Positions 17,528-25,938 of a stretch of DNA of 37,106 nt are shown in pieces (position 1 is the stretch's first letter; the number at the start of each line of letters is the position of its first letter). The DNA comes from an uncultured Prevotellaceae bacterium (GTDB lineage Bacteria; Bacteroidota; Bacteroidia; Bacteroidales; Muribaculaceae), in the NCBI GenBank assembly GCA_947302275.1, contig CAMYUW010000025.1, forward strand, positions 1 to 37,106, read 5' to 3'. The position numbers were made by a program, and so were the translations under genes. Under the pieces are notes generated by a model, which searched no databases, was not told the DNA's origin, and saw only the letters and a program-made list of their open reading frames with translations.

Positions 17528-18280
17528 ATGAGAAGAGAAGAGTTTTTGGTGGAAGTGTGTGCCAATGGGGTGGAATCATGCATTGCGGCACAGGAAGGAG
17601 GAGCCGACCGTGTGGAACTGTGTGCGAGCATCCCTGAAGGGGGCACTACACCTAGTTATGGCGAGATCAAAGTGGCTCGACGTATATTGACAACGACGCG
17701 CCTGCACGTGATTATCCGTCCCCGTGGCGGCGACTTTCTCTATTCTGACTTGGAAGTCGAGCGCATGGCTGCAGACATCGCCGCATGTCGCGACTTGGGC
17801 GTTGACGGCGTCGTATTTGGCTGTCTGAATGCCGACGGCACTTTTGACGTGGAGAAGAACCGCTATCTCATTGAGTGCAGTAAGGCAATGAGTGTGACTT
17901 GCCACCGTGCGTTTGACCGAGCCGCCAACCCCGAAGAGGCACTGGAAACTCTCATCGACTTGGGCTTTGACCGCATTCTCACCTCGGGCCAGCAACCCAA
18001 AGCCATCCAGGGAGCTCACCTGTTGGCCCAACTCAACCGCCAAGCGGCTGGACGCATTATCCTGATGGCAGGAAGCGGCGTGACCGAGCAGAACATCCGT
18101 GAATTGCAAGAAATAACAGGACTGCACGAATTCCATTTCTCAGGCCGCGAACCGCAACCCAGTGCCATGCGGTACATCAACCCTAATCTCTATATGGGCC
18201 GTCCTGGTGCCAACGAAGCCACACTCGACTACACGACAGCCCGCCGTGTCACCGAGACCATTGCTCAACTCCTCGACTGA
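17528..18280 (+). CDS. cutC: CutC family protein
   Basis: The 250-aa product has the CutC TIM-barrel pattern: EVCANGVESCIAAQEGGADR at the start, VELCASIPEGGTTPSYG, VIIRPRGGDFLYS, MSVTCHRAFD, ILTSGQQP and MAGSGV. CutC was described as a copper homeostasis protein in Escherichia coli, but the biochemical role is unsettled, and many members may be metal-dependent enzymes. It is cytoplasmic, with no signal peptide. The gene follows the NAGPA gene by 37 bp with no terminator visible and ends four bases from the convergent EamA gene. Whether it belongs to the dockerin transcript is not clear. Confidence 0.93.
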   Translation: MRREEFLVEVCANGVESCIAAQEGGADRVELCASIPEGGTTPSYGEIKVARRILTTTRLHVIIRPRGGDFLYSDLEVERMAADIAACRDLGVDGVVFGCLNADGTFDVEKNRYLIECSKAMSVTCHRAFDRAANPEEALETLIDLGFDRILTSGQQPKAIQGAHLLAQLNRQAAGRIILMAGSGVTEQNIRELQEITGLHEFHFSGREPQPSAMRYINPNLYMGRPGANEATLDYTTARRVTETIAQLLD

Positions 18281-18284
18281 ACAC

Positions 18285-19214
18285 CTATTTCCAGTGCCAC
18301 AAGCGTGAAACCGCATGAGTGATGGTGCGCAGATGCAAGTCCTTGCCCAGCACTACAAGCATTACAGCAAAAAGGATAAACAGAATACCGACGATAAGGC
18401 GGGGTGTCAGCATCTCGCCAAATACCAGCACACCGATGGTAACCGCCGTGAGCGGCTCTAGTGCGCCCAGGATTGCTGTGGGTGTGGCTCCCACATGATG
18501 AACGGCCACCGTCATGAACACCAGTGAGAGGATGGTAGGCACTACACTTAACCAGACGGCAAAAGACCAGGCACGCATCGAGGGCAAGGTGTGAAGATAC
18601 AATTCGGGCGAAGTGAAGGAATAGAGTATCAACGTGATCTCACACACCAGCATGGCATAGAATGTAACCTTGAACGAAGACATCTTAATGCTGGACTGGT
18701 TGACGACAACGATATACACGGCATAGGCCAACGATGATAACACACACAGGATGATTCCCACCACACTGAGGGTAACTCCTGCACCGCCCTTGTATAGCAG
18801 TCCAATGCCTATCAGCGATAGCACAATGGCTATGACCGTCATGGCCGTGACACGCTCCTTGAAAAACACCGCCATGATCACTGCCACCATCACTGGATAG
18901 ACAAACAGAATGGTCGATGCAATACCAGCGTCCATGAAGTGAAAACTCTGATAATAGGTGATGCTCGATGCGGCAAACAGGATGCCCAACGAGAACAGCA
19001 CCTTGAACTCATGACGCGTTACCTTGAAGTTCTCACGCTTGATCAGCATCACCACAGCCAATAGAATAACCGCCAGGCCAAAACGATGGGCCAACACCGT
19101 GGCTGTGTTCACCCCTTCCTCATAAAGCGGCAGAGCGCCAAAGGGGTTCGTACCATAACATACAGCCGACAAGACGGCACACAGGATGCCGATGTAGGTT
19201 GATTTTTTAGTCAT
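18285..19214 (-). CDS. EamA/DMT-family transporter
   Basis: A 309-aa inner-membrane protein with about ten hydrophobic segments in two similar halves, as in EamA (drug/metabolite transporter) proteins. The motif of an early segment, AVCYGTNPFGALPLYEEGVN, and GATPTAILGALEPLTAVTIG in the second half, are typical. The ATG at 19212-19214 is well placed. It lies 39 bp after the galactanase gene on the same strand and may be co-transcribed. The cargo is unknown; export of a sugar, amino acid or metabolite are all possible. Confidence 0.9.
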   Translation of the reverse strand: MTKKSTYIGILCAVLSAVCYGTNPFGALPLYEEGVNTATVLAHRFGLAVILLAVVMLIKRENFKVTRHEFKVLFSLGILFAASSITYYQSFHFMDAGIASTILFVYPVMVAVIMAVFFKERVTAMTVIAIVLSLIGIGLLYKGGAGVTLSVVGIILCVLSSLAYAVYIVVVNQSSIKMSSFKVTFYAMLVCEITLILYSFTSPELYLHTLPSMRAWSFAVWLSVVPTILSLVFMTVAVHHVGATPTAILGALEPLTAVTIGVLVFGEMLTPRLIVGILFILFAVMLVVLGKDLHLRTITHAVSRLWHWK

Positions 19215-19253
19215 ATTATCGTGTGTTGTGTGTTTGCTATGAAGATAAGGATA

Positions 19254-20351
19254 CTAACGCTTGAAATTGCTCATCTCGTAGAAGGCGGGCAAAGCCTGAC
19301 CGTTGGCGCTGTTAAACAGCCCACGGTTCAAACCCCAACCGCTTCCCTCAAAACGGGTGCCGTAGCGGTTCTCCTCGGGATACCACCAGAAGAGTCCCGT
19401 CACATTGTCGTGACGGTTCAACTCCTTGACCAATTGGGCCGTGAACTCACGTTGTCCCTCAATGGTGCCTGGCAGGCATTGGGAGAAATCTTCCTCTCCA
19501 CGGTTCACGCCGTCATGCTGGTAGTAATAAGCCGCCTCGACAATCATTACCGGCTTATCGGGGAAACGCACAGCCAGCGAGTCGAGCGTGGCGCCCAAAT
19601 TAGGAATCGTGCCATGCCACATGGGGTAATAGCTCAGACCGATGATGTCATAGTCCAAGCCCGCCTCTCGTAAGCGGTCATAATAGTTGCGGGTCATCGG
19701 CCACACACCGGCTTTCTCGGTATGGATGATGATGCCTGAGCTGGGGCAGACCTCACGGCAAGCGCGGCAACCCGCTTTGAGCAAATCGGTAAAGACATCC
19801 CAGTTATCATCACTCATGGCATCTACACGTCCCACGGGCCAGTCCATGCCGAAGGTGATTTCGTTGCCCACCTGAATAGTTGCAGGCACAACACCTGCCG
19901 CCCTCAACGCCAGCAAACAGTGGCGGGTATAGCGGTAGATGCTATCGGCAAGCACCTGAGCATTAAGGTTTTCCCAGCGCTTGGGGGTAAACTGTTTGGC
20001 GGGATCGGCCCACGTGTCGCTGTAATGGAAGTCCAGCATCACCTCAAAGCCGCGTGCCTTGATTGTTTTGCACAGGTCGATGACGTAATCCAAATCCTGG
20101 CATACCCCCTGGTCATGATGGCTGCCGGGAGCATTCTGCGGATCCACAAACAAGCGCACACGCATCATGTTCCACCCCTGCTGCCCAAACAGGTCATAGG
20201 GGTCAACTGTAACACCACATGAATCCTTGTAAATCACTCCTTGACGGGCGTTAACGGTCATCATCGAGATGTCACCGCCCAGCCATGACTGAGCCACCAC
20301 GGGCACCAATGCCGCCAAGACCAACACGATTGTCAAAACTTGTCTCATCAT
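19254..20351 (-). CDS. GH53 endo-beta-1,4-galactanase (arabinogalactan-degrading)
   Basis: A secreted GH53 enzyme of about 365 aa. The start at 20351 is chosen because a GGGAAGAT sequence precedes ATG ATG and the signal peptide (MRQVLTIVLVLAALVPVVAQ) follows directly; an in-frame ATG at 20376-20378 would add nine unlikely residues. Family signatures: GGDISMM at the N-terminus, MMRVRLF, VMLDFHYSDTWADPAKQ, QVGNEI with the general acid Glu at residue 164, IIGLSYYPMW, and IVEAAYYY with the nucleophile Glu at residue 272. GH53 cleaves beta-1,4-galactan in type I arabinogalactan (pectin side chains). It has no lipobox, so it is periplasmic or secreted. There is no SusCD pair next to it, which is unusual for a galactan system in Bacteroidales. 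Confidence 0.94.
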   Translation of the reverse strand: MMRQVLTIVLVLAALVPVVAQSWLGGDISMMTVNARQGVIYKDSCGVTVDPYDLFGQQGWNMMRVRLFVDPQNAPGSHHDQGVCQDLDYVIDLCKTIKARGFEVMLDFHYSDTWADPAKQFTPKRWENLNAQVLADSIYRYTRHCLLALRAAGVVPATIQVGNEITFGMDWPVGRVDAMSDDNWDVFTDLLKAGCRACREVCPSSGIIIHTEKAGVWPMTRNYYDRLREAGLDYDIIGLSYYPMWHGTIPNLGATLDSLAVRFPDKPVMIVEAAYYYQHDGVNRGEEDFSQCLPGTIEGQREFTAQLVKELNRHDNVTGLFWWYPEENRYGTRFEGSGWGLNRGLFNSANGQALPAFYEMSNFKR

Positions 20352-20386
20352 ATCTTCCCGAATCATTATTAACCACATGAATTAAA

Positions 20387-20421
20387 AAAAGTGCCGACAA
20401 TCAATGATCATCAGCACTTTT
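20387..20421 (-). terminator. Intrinsic terminator after tRNA-Pro
   Basis: Reading the minus strand, AAAAGTGC (20421-20414) pairs with GCACTTTT (20394-20387), followed by a run of T, with a 19-nt loop. It lies a few bases downstream of the tRNA and ahead of the galactanase gene. Confidence 0.75.
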
Positions 20422-20428
20422 TGCGATG

Positions 20429-20503
20429 TCGGGGTGACTAGATTCGAACTAGCGACCCCACGCCCCCCAGACGCGTACTCTAACCGGACTGAGCTACACC
20501 CCG
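20429..20503 (-). tRNA. tRNA-Pro(GGG)
   Basis: A 75-nt cloverleaf can be drawn by hand: acceptor CGGGGTG pairs fully with CACCCCG, the D-stem is GCTC/GAGT, the anticodon stem is CGCGT/GCGTG, and the T-arm is GCTAG-TTCGAAT-CTAGT. The anticodon is GGG at 20466-20468, read as Pro (CCC/CCU). The discriminator is A and CCA is not encoded, as is usual in this phylum. A perfect 6-bp inverted repeat (CGAAAC/GTTTCG, 20515-20532) lies in the 5' leader. Confidence 0.95.
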
Positions 20504-20542
20504 ATCGCACTTATCGAAACACCTTCGTTTCGTAAAGCGGTG

Positions 20543-20574
20543 CAAAGGTAATACCGTTTGTGGAACTGACCAAA
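20543..20574 (-). promoter_or_regulatory. Bacteroidota-type promoter of tRNA-Pro
   Basis: On the minus strand TTTG (20574-20571), a 20-nt spacer and TACCTTTG (20550-20543) match the phylum consensus. The start point near 20536 lies about 33 nt before the tRNA. Confidence 0.75.
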
Positions 20575-20641
20575 TTTTTTTAGCGATTTTTTTACCAGAA
20601 AAACAAGACAAAACGATAAATTGCTGAAAATCAGTAAAATA

Positions 20642-20669
20642 GTAGAGACGCAAAATTTTGCGTCTCTAC
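20642..20669. repeat. 28-bp perfect palindrome downstream of fba
   Basis: GTAGAGACGCAAAA and its exact reverse complement lie back to back without a loop. It is 35 bp after the aldolase stop and may serve as its terminator, followed on the minus strand by TATTTT. Palindromes beginning GTAGAGACG are, from memory, common dispersed repeats in cyanobacterial and Bacteroidota genomes. Confidence 0.8.
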
Positions 20670-20703
20670 ATCATTTCATTTCTGCAATTAGAGGTTGGCA
20701 CGA

Positions 20704-21705
20704 TTACTCGGCCTTGCCATCGCTACCCAGCACCTCGATGATTTTGTGCTTGTACAGGCGAACCATCTCGTCACGGGCGGGTCCGCAGTACTTGCGGGGG
20801 TCAAACTCACCGGGTTTCTCAACAAAGACCTTGCGAACAGCGGCGGTGAAAGCCAAACGACTATCGCTGTCGATGTTAATCTTGCAAACGGCGCTCTTGG
20901 CAGCCTTGCGCAGCTGGTCCTCGGGGATACCTACGGCATCGGGCAGGTTGCCACCGTGGGTGTTGATGATGTCAACATACTCCTGGGGAACACTCGACGA
21001 ACCGTGCAGCACGATGGGGAAGCCGGGGAGCCTCTTCTCTACCTCCTCGAGCACGTCAAATGCCAGGGGAGGAGGAACGAGCTTACCGGTCTTCGGGTCG
21101 CGGGTGCACTGCTCGGGTTTGAACTTGTAAGCGCCATGGCTGGTACCGATGCTGATGGCCAGCGAGTCGCAACCAGTGCGGGTGGCAAAGTCAATCACCT
21201 CTTCGGGCTTGGTGTAGTGTGACTCCTCGGCAACAACGTCGTCCTCAACGCCAGCGAGAACGCCCAGCTCGGCCTCAACGGTCACGTCAAACTGGTGAGC
21301 ATACTCCACAACCTTCTTGGTCAGGGCGATGTTCTCCTCGTAGGGGAGCGACGAACCGTCGATCATTACCGACGAGAAACCGAAGTCCACGCAGGACTTG
21401 CACAGTTCAAAGGTGTCACCATGGTCCAGATGGAGGCAAATCTGGGGATGCTCCCAGCCCAACTCCTTGGCATACTCTACAGCGCCCTCGGCCATGTAAC
21501 GCAGCAGCGTCTGGTTGGCATACTTGCGGGCACCACTCGAAACCTGCAGGATAACAGGCGACTTTGTCTCGGCGCAAGCCTTGATGATAGCCTGTAACTG
21601 CTCCATGTTGTTGAAGTTGAACGCGGGGATGGCATAGCCGCCATCGACTGCCTTTGCAAACATCTCGCGGGTGTTCACGAGACCTAAATCCTTGTAATTT
21701 ACCAT
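20704..21705 (-). CDS. fba: Class II fructose-1,6-bisphosphate aldolase
   Basis: A 333-aa cytoplasmic enzyme of glycolysis and gluconeogenesis that splits fructose-1,6-bisphosphate into dihydroxyacetone phosphate and glyceraldehyde-3-phosphate with Zn2+. The class II signatures are visible: AIPAFNFNNMEQLQAI, the zinc site CLHLDHGDTFELC, VEAELGVLAG with the catalytic region, SIGTSHGAYKF and IVLHGSSSVP. It is related to the class IIB long form typical of Bacteroides and Prevotella. It has its own promoter at 21753-21783 and a palindrome behind it, so it is probably monocistronic. Confidence 0.97.
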   Translation of the reverse strand: MVNYKDLGLVNTREMFAKAVDGGYAIPAFNFNNMEQLQAIIKACAETKSPVILQVSSGARKYANQTLLRYMAEGAVEYAKELGWEHPQICLHLDHGDTFELCKSCVDFGFSSVMIDGSSLPYEENIALTKKVVEYAHQFDVTVEAELGVLAGVEDDVVAEESHYTKPEEVIDFATRTGCDSLAISIGTSHGAYKFKPEQCTRDPKTGKLVPPPLAFDVLEEVEKRLPGFPIVLHGSSSVPQEYVDIINTHGGNLPDAVGIPEDQLRKAAKSAVCKINIDSDSRLAFTAAVRKVFVEKPGEFDPRKYCGPARDEMVRLYKHKIIEVLGSDGKAE

Positions 21706-21752
21706 AATGCTTTAAAAAATACTGTTAGGATAAAACATTTACTATTATTCTG

Positions 21753-21783
21753 CAAAGATAAGTGTTTTTTATGGTCGGGCAAA
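21753..21783 (-). promoter_or_regulatory. Bacteroidota-type promoter of fba
   Basis: On the minus strand TTTG (21783-21780), 19 nt, then TATCTTTG (21760-21753). The start point near 21746 gives a leader of about 40 nt. Confidence 0.75.
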
Positions 21784-21895
21784 ACACTAAAGGGATATTT
21801 TTATTTCAAGAAAAACCAAACTAGCGACTCCATTTAGACATTGTAACTGAAAGCCATAAAAAAAACATCATTTTTCTGACAAAAACCACGAATGC

Positions 21896-21926
21896 TTGGA
21901 ATTTTCTCACATTTTTTATATATTTG
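21896..21926 (+). promoter_or_regulatory. Bacteroidota-type promoter of the dockerin gene at 22012
   Basis: TTG (21896-21898), a 20-nt spacer and TATATTTG (21919-21926). The predicted start near 21933 leaves an AT-rich leader of about 79 nt. Confidence 0.7.
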
Positions 21927-22011
21927 CCACCTAATATAACCACCTCTCAATAAACGACAAACCGTATTACTTTTTCTATAATTTTTATTAACTCTTAAAT
22001 TAATCAACAAA

Positions 22012-23838
22012 ATGAAGAAACTATTACTATTCGCTGCCATGGCAGCAGTAGCCCTGGGCGCAAGCGCCGGCTACACAATTGAGAAGATGTGGGAAATCAC
22101 CGACATCTCAGAGATCAATGCGGCCAACTGCCGCCAGGGCTTGGGCATGAACGGCAAATTCTACATCAACGACAAGTCAACATCAACAATTTCTGTCTAT
22201 GATGAGACAGGCCTTATCGGCACTATGACTGGCAGCCCCAACATGACCATCTCCCGTGATGAGGCTGGTAACATCATCATGAGCAACACTGCATTTCCCG
22301 ACCCCTGGGGTGTGGAATCACAAATTACGGTTATGAATCCAGAGACAGGAGTGTCAAAGGAGTATACAATTCCTGCAGAATGTGGTGATTTGGGCCGTTG
22401 CGACGTGCTGGGCATTGCGAGAGGCGACATGATGACTAATGGCGAACTTTATTTCACCACGAGCACCAGTGGTACCTATATTGTCAAATTGGTGATTGTC
22501 GATGGCGAAGTTAGCACTGATGATTCATATGCAGCAGAATGTTCCAACACCAACGCATCAACCACGACACCCATCTATGCCTATGTAGATCTCGATGGAA
22601 ATGATGCTCTCCTTTATAATAGACGCGAGAATCCACCTGTTAAGTTGATGCCCGATCCAGATGCGCCAGATAATTATGTCGGCACTCCTTTCAACTTACC
22701 ACAAAAAGGCACAACAATGGGTATACAACCGTTCATTTGGGATGGCAAGGAATTATTCCTCTACAATTACAAGACTACCGGCTATTTAGACTATTGGGAT
22801 GGCATTGCTATCAGTGAAGTTGGGCCTACTGCCGGTGAACCGCTCGTTTACGTACCTGCTACAGTCGATGCTCGTGCCAACGAGAACCAGATCAACTGGT
22901 TGTGGGCTGAACCTGATGCCGATGGCGTAACCATCTATCAGTATTATCCTCAAAAGGATGGTGGTTCTGGTGGCCACTTGACTGTTTACCGCTTGACGAA
23001 GACTGAGATGGTTTACACGGTTGTTGGTCCCGACGTTGTCTTTGGCAGCAACTGGGACCCCACTGATGAAGCCAATGATATGGTGAAGGGCGAGGACGGC
23101 ATCTACACCTGGAGCACTACAGGCGTAACCCTTTACGGCGACTTAGAGTTCAAGGTTGTTGGTGACCACGACTACGCCATCTATGAGTGGCCAATGGGTC
23201 AGAACAACTGGGTTGCCCACTTGCCTGAAGGTGAAGGCATCTATGATGTCCTGATCACTTTCGATCCCACCGCCGAGGATGCTGACCGCATCACCTGCAC
23301 GCTGACCAAGACTGGCGGAGTTACTCCTGTCGAGCACACCTACACCGTGGCTGGTACCGAGAACCTGTTCGGATCAAACTGGAGTGAGGGCGACACCAAT
23401 AACGACATGGTGAAGGGAGAGGATGGTATCTACACATGGACTAAGAACGATGTAGTCTTTGCGGAGGATACCCACATCGAGTTCAAGGTCGTACAAGACC
23501 ACTCTTGGACTTACAACTGGCCCTCACAGAACTGGAATGCCGACCTCGTGGCAGGCACCTACGACATTGTGATCACATTTGATCCTACTGCCGATGACAT
23601 GAACAAGATCACCTTTACCGCTACCCGCACCGACCAGCCCGAATCTCTCCGTGGTGATGTGAACATGGATCATACTGTATCTATCGCTGACGTTACCGCT
23701 CTGATCGACTACCTGCTCAGTGGCAACGAGGAAGGTGTTGACCTTGTGGCCGCAAATTGCAATTTGGATGAGGGCGTTTCTATCGCTGATGTCACCGCTC
23801 TGATCGACTTCCTGCTGAGCGGCAACTGGAGTGACTAA
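22012..23838 (+). CDS. Secreted dockerin protein with two SusE/F-like beta-sandwich repeats
   Basis: A secreted 608-aa protein, with signal peptide ending A-S-A near residue 19. Residues 20-335 resemble the N-terminal, propeller-like part of the paralogues at 12202 and 13724 (for example GRCDVLGIARGDMMTNGELY against RCDYMDVMGDLTREEAECNI). Two modules of about 95 aa then follow in tandem, near 342-440 and 445-540; they share FGSNW, NDMVKGEDGIYTW, EFKVV and ITFDPTA. They resemble starch- or glycan-binding beta-sandwiches of the SusE/SusF type. The dockerin begins at residue 549 (D-V-N-M-D) and its second repeat starts with Asn in the first ligand position. It stands alone between its promoter and a strong terminator. 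A role in polysaccharide binding at the surface is inferred. Confidence 0.88.
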   Translation: MKKLLLFAAMAAVALGASAGYTIEKMWEITDISEINAANCRQGLGMNGKFYINDKSTSTISVYDETGLIGTMTGSPNMTISRDEAGNIIMSNTAFPDPWGVESQITVMNPETGVSKEYTIPAECGDLGRCDVLGIARGDMMTNGELYFTTSTSGTYIVKLVIVDGEVSTDDSYAAECSNTNASTTTPIYAYVDLDGNDALLYNRRENPPVKLMPDPDAPDNYVGTPFNLPQKGTTMGIQPFIWDGKELFLYNYKTTGYLDYWDGIAISEVGPTAGEPLVYVPATVDARANENQINWLWAEPDADGVTIYQYYPQKDGGSGGHLTVYRLTKTEMVYTVVGPDVVFGSNWDPTDEANDMVKGEDGIYTWSTTGVTLYGDLEFKVVGDHDYAIYEWPMGQNNWVAHLPEGEGIYDVLITFDPTAEDADRITCTLTKTGGVTPVEHTYTVAGTENLFGSNWSEGDTNNDMVKGEDGIYTWTKNDVVFAEDTHIEFKVVQDHSWTYNWPSQNWNADLVAGTYDIVITFDPTADDMNKITFTATRTDQPESLRGDVNMDHTVSIADVTALIDYLLSGNEEGVDLVAANCNLDEGVSIADVTALIDFLLSGNWSD

Positions 23839-23864
23839 TCGAACTTTTCATTCATGAACTTTAA

Positions 23865-23900
23865 GGCAGGGGAGCCCGGTAGCTCCTCTGCCTGCTTTTT
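23865..23900 (+). terminator. Strong intrinsic terminator
   Basis: GGCAGGGGAGC (23865-23875) pairs with GCTCCTCTGCC (23882-23892) with one G-U, then TGCTTTTT. It ends the dockerin gene at 22012 and precedes the speA promoter. Confidence 0.9.
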
Positions 23901-23932
23901 GACCCTTGTATCATGAAAAACGGCGGCTCCAT

Positions 23933-23964
23933 TTTGTCATTACCAATAAATATCGTTACCTTTG
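23933..23964 (+). promoter_or_regulatory. Bacteroidota-type promoter of speA
   Basis: TTTG (23933-23936), 20 nt, then TACCTTTG (23957-23964). The start point near 23971 gives a leader of about 46 nt before the GTG start. Confidence 0.75.
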
Positions 23965-24016
23965 CGCTCACAATTAAAAAGCCACATTGTTTAACTGACT
24001 AAATAATTACTAAGCC

Positions 24017-25933
24017 GTGTCAGCAATCAATAAATGGCGCATCGAGGATAGCGCCGAACTCTACAACATCGGAGGCTGGGGCCTCAAGTACTTCTCCATC
24101 AACGAGAACGGCCACGTCACCGTCACGCCCAAGAGTAGCTGTGTACCTGTGGATCTGGCAGATGTCATGGATGAGTTGCATTCCCGCAAGGTGACCGCAC
24201 CCGTGCTGTTGCGTTTCCCCGACATCCTGGACAACCGCATCGACAAGATATCCAGCTGCTTCAAGAAAGCGGCTAAAGAATATGAGTATCAAGGCGCCAA
24301 CTTCATCGTTTATCCCATCAAGGTCAACCAGATGAGGCAAGTCGTGGAGGAAATTATCGGACACGGCAAGAAGTTCAACATCGGCCTGGAAGCTGGCAGC
24401 AAGCCTGAACTGCACGCTGTACTCGCCAGCAACATGACCGACCTGAATGCCAATCCCGTCATCATCTGTAACGGTTACAAGGACGAGGGTTATGTCGAAC
24501 TTGCCTTGCTGGCCCAGAAGATGGGACGCCGCATCTTTGTCGTCGTCGAGAAGTTGAGTGAGCTGGAACTCATCGACCGCGTGGCCGCGAGACTCCACAT
24601 CCGTCCCAATATCGGATTCCGCATCAAACTCTCCAGCAGCGGTAGCGGCAAGTGGGAAGAGAGCGGCGGCGACAGCAGCAAGTTCGGTCTGAACACGAGC
24701 GAACTGTTCAGTGCCATCGACTACCTGCACGAGCACAAACTCGATGACTGCCTCAAGCTCATCCACTTCCACATCGGCAGCCAGATTACCAAGATACGCC
24801 GCATCAAGAACGCTCTGCGTGAAGCTGCACAGTTCTACGTCCAACTTGCAAAATTGGGCTTTGACGTGGAGTATGTTGACATCGGCGGTGGTCTGGGCGT
24901 GGACTATGACGGTACGCGTTCCAGCGGCAGCAGCCACTCGATGAACTACAGCATCCAGGAATATGTAAACGATGCTGTTTACACCCTAGTCGATGCCAGC
25001 AACAAGAATGGCTTGAAACACCCCAATATCATTACCGAGAGCGGCCGTTCACTGACAGCCCACCACTCGGTACTCGTCGTGGACGTCTTGGAAACGACAT
25101 CACTGCCCGAGTGGGATGACAAGGTGGATGCCGTGAGCGATACCGACAACGAATTGGTGCGCGACATGTACGAGATCTGGGACAAAATCAACCAGGCACG
25201 CCTGCTTGAGGACTGGCACGACGCATTGCAGATTCGAGATGAAGCGCTGGACCGCTTCTCGCTGGGTCTGATTGACCTGCGCACCCGCGCCATGGTCGAG
25301 AAACTTTTCTGGTCCATTGCCCGCGATGTTGACGGCATCGTGCGCAACATGAAGCACTCTCCCGACGAGTTGCGTTCTGTCAGCCGCATGTTGCCCGACA
25401 AGTACTTCTGCAATTTCTCGCTATTCCAGTCCCTGCCCGACGCATGGGCCATCGACCAGGTATTCCCCGTGATGCCCATCGACCGTCTGACTGAGCGTCC
25501 CACCCACTTTGCGACCCTGCAGGACATGACCTGTGACAGCGATGGCAAGTTGAACAACTTCATCTCGGCCCAAGGTATCGCACATTCGCTTCCTGTACAC
25601 AAGCTCAAGATGGGTCAGCACTATTACCTGGGCATCTTCCTTGTGGGTGCCTATCAGGAGATTCTGGGCGACATGCACAACCTGTTCGGTGACACCAATG
25701 CCGTTCATATCAACGTCTTCAAGGACCACTACGAGATTGACCAAGTGATTGACGGTGAGACCGTTGCCGAGGTGCTCGACTATGTCGAGTTCAATCCAAA
25801 GCAGTTGGTACGCAATGTCGAAACCTGGGTAAGCGAGTCCATCCGCTCGGGCAAGATTACCAGCGAGGAGGGCAATGAGTTTGTCCGTAACTTCCGCAGC
25901 GGACTCTACGGCTACACTTACTTGGAGAAATAA
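24017..25933 (+). CDS. speA: Biosynthetic arginine decarboxylase
   Basis: A 638-aa PLP-dependent enzyme that converts arginine to agmatine, the first step of polyamine (putrescine, spermidine) synthesis. It starts with GTG at 24017, giving WRIEDSAELYNIGGWG as in close homologues. Visible motifs: the PLP lysine in YPIKVNQ (Lys102), GFRIKLSSSGSGKW, HFHIGSQI, VDIGGGLGVDY, ESGRSLTAHH and, in the second domain, MTCDSDGKL. The length is normal for the family (about 630 aa). It has its own promoter and ends 44 bp before truA. The short CTAGA-rich repeat in that gap does not form a clear terminator, so transcription into truA is possible. Confidence 0.96.
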   Translation: MSAINKWRIEDSAELYNIGGWGLKYFSINENGHVTVTPKSSCVPVDLADVMDELHSRKVTAPVLLRFPDILDNRIDKISSCFKKAAKEYEYQGANFIVYPIKVNQMRQVVEEIIGHGKKFNIGLEAGSKPELHAVLASNMTDLNANPVIICNGYKDEGYVELALLAQKMGRRIFVVVEKLSELELIDRVAARLHIRPNIGFRIKLSSSGSGKWEESGGDSSKFGLNTSELFSAIDYLHEHKLDDCLKLIHFHIGSQITKIRRIKNALREAAQFYVQLAKLGFDVEYVDIGGGLGVDYDGTRSSGSSHSMNYSIQEYVNDAVYTLVDASNKNGLKHPNIITESGRSLTAHHSVLVVDVLETTSLPEWDDKVDAVSDTDNELVRDMYEIWDKINQARLLEDWHDALQIRDEALDRFSLGLIDLRTRAMVEKLFWSIARDVDGIVRNMKHSPDELRSVSRMLPDKYFCNFSLFQSLPDAWAIDQVFPVMPIDRLTERPTHFATLQDMTCDSDGKLNNFISAQGIAHSLPVHKLKMGQHYYLGIFLVGAYQEILGDMHNLFGDTNAVHINVFKDHYEIDQVIDGETVAEVLDYVEFNPKQLVRNVETWVSESIRSGKITSEEGNEFVRNFRSGLYGYTYLEK

Positions 25934-25938
25934 TCTTC

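Larger units (their letters stand above)
21706..22011. other. 306-bp divergent intergenic region with two promoters
   Basis: The region between fba (-) and the dockerin gene (+) holds no gene that I can support. It contains one promoter in each direction (see separate entries), AT-rich sequence between them, and an 80-nt leader before the ATG at 22012. Confidence 0.7.

Noticed and set aside
19221..19673. Open frame of 150 codons on the plus strand near the galactanase
   Set aside because: Overlaps the GH53 catalytic domain in antisense and has no plausible start signal or family.
21834..22040. Small open frame on the minus strand in the divergent gap
   Set aside because: It overlaps the promoter and start of the dockerin gene, has Lys/Asn-rich low-information sequence and no supporting signal.
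8046..23838. A cellulosome locus
   Set aside because: Dockerins are present but no cohesin, scaffoldin or cellulase is seen in the window, so only a dockerin-bearing protein set can be claimed.
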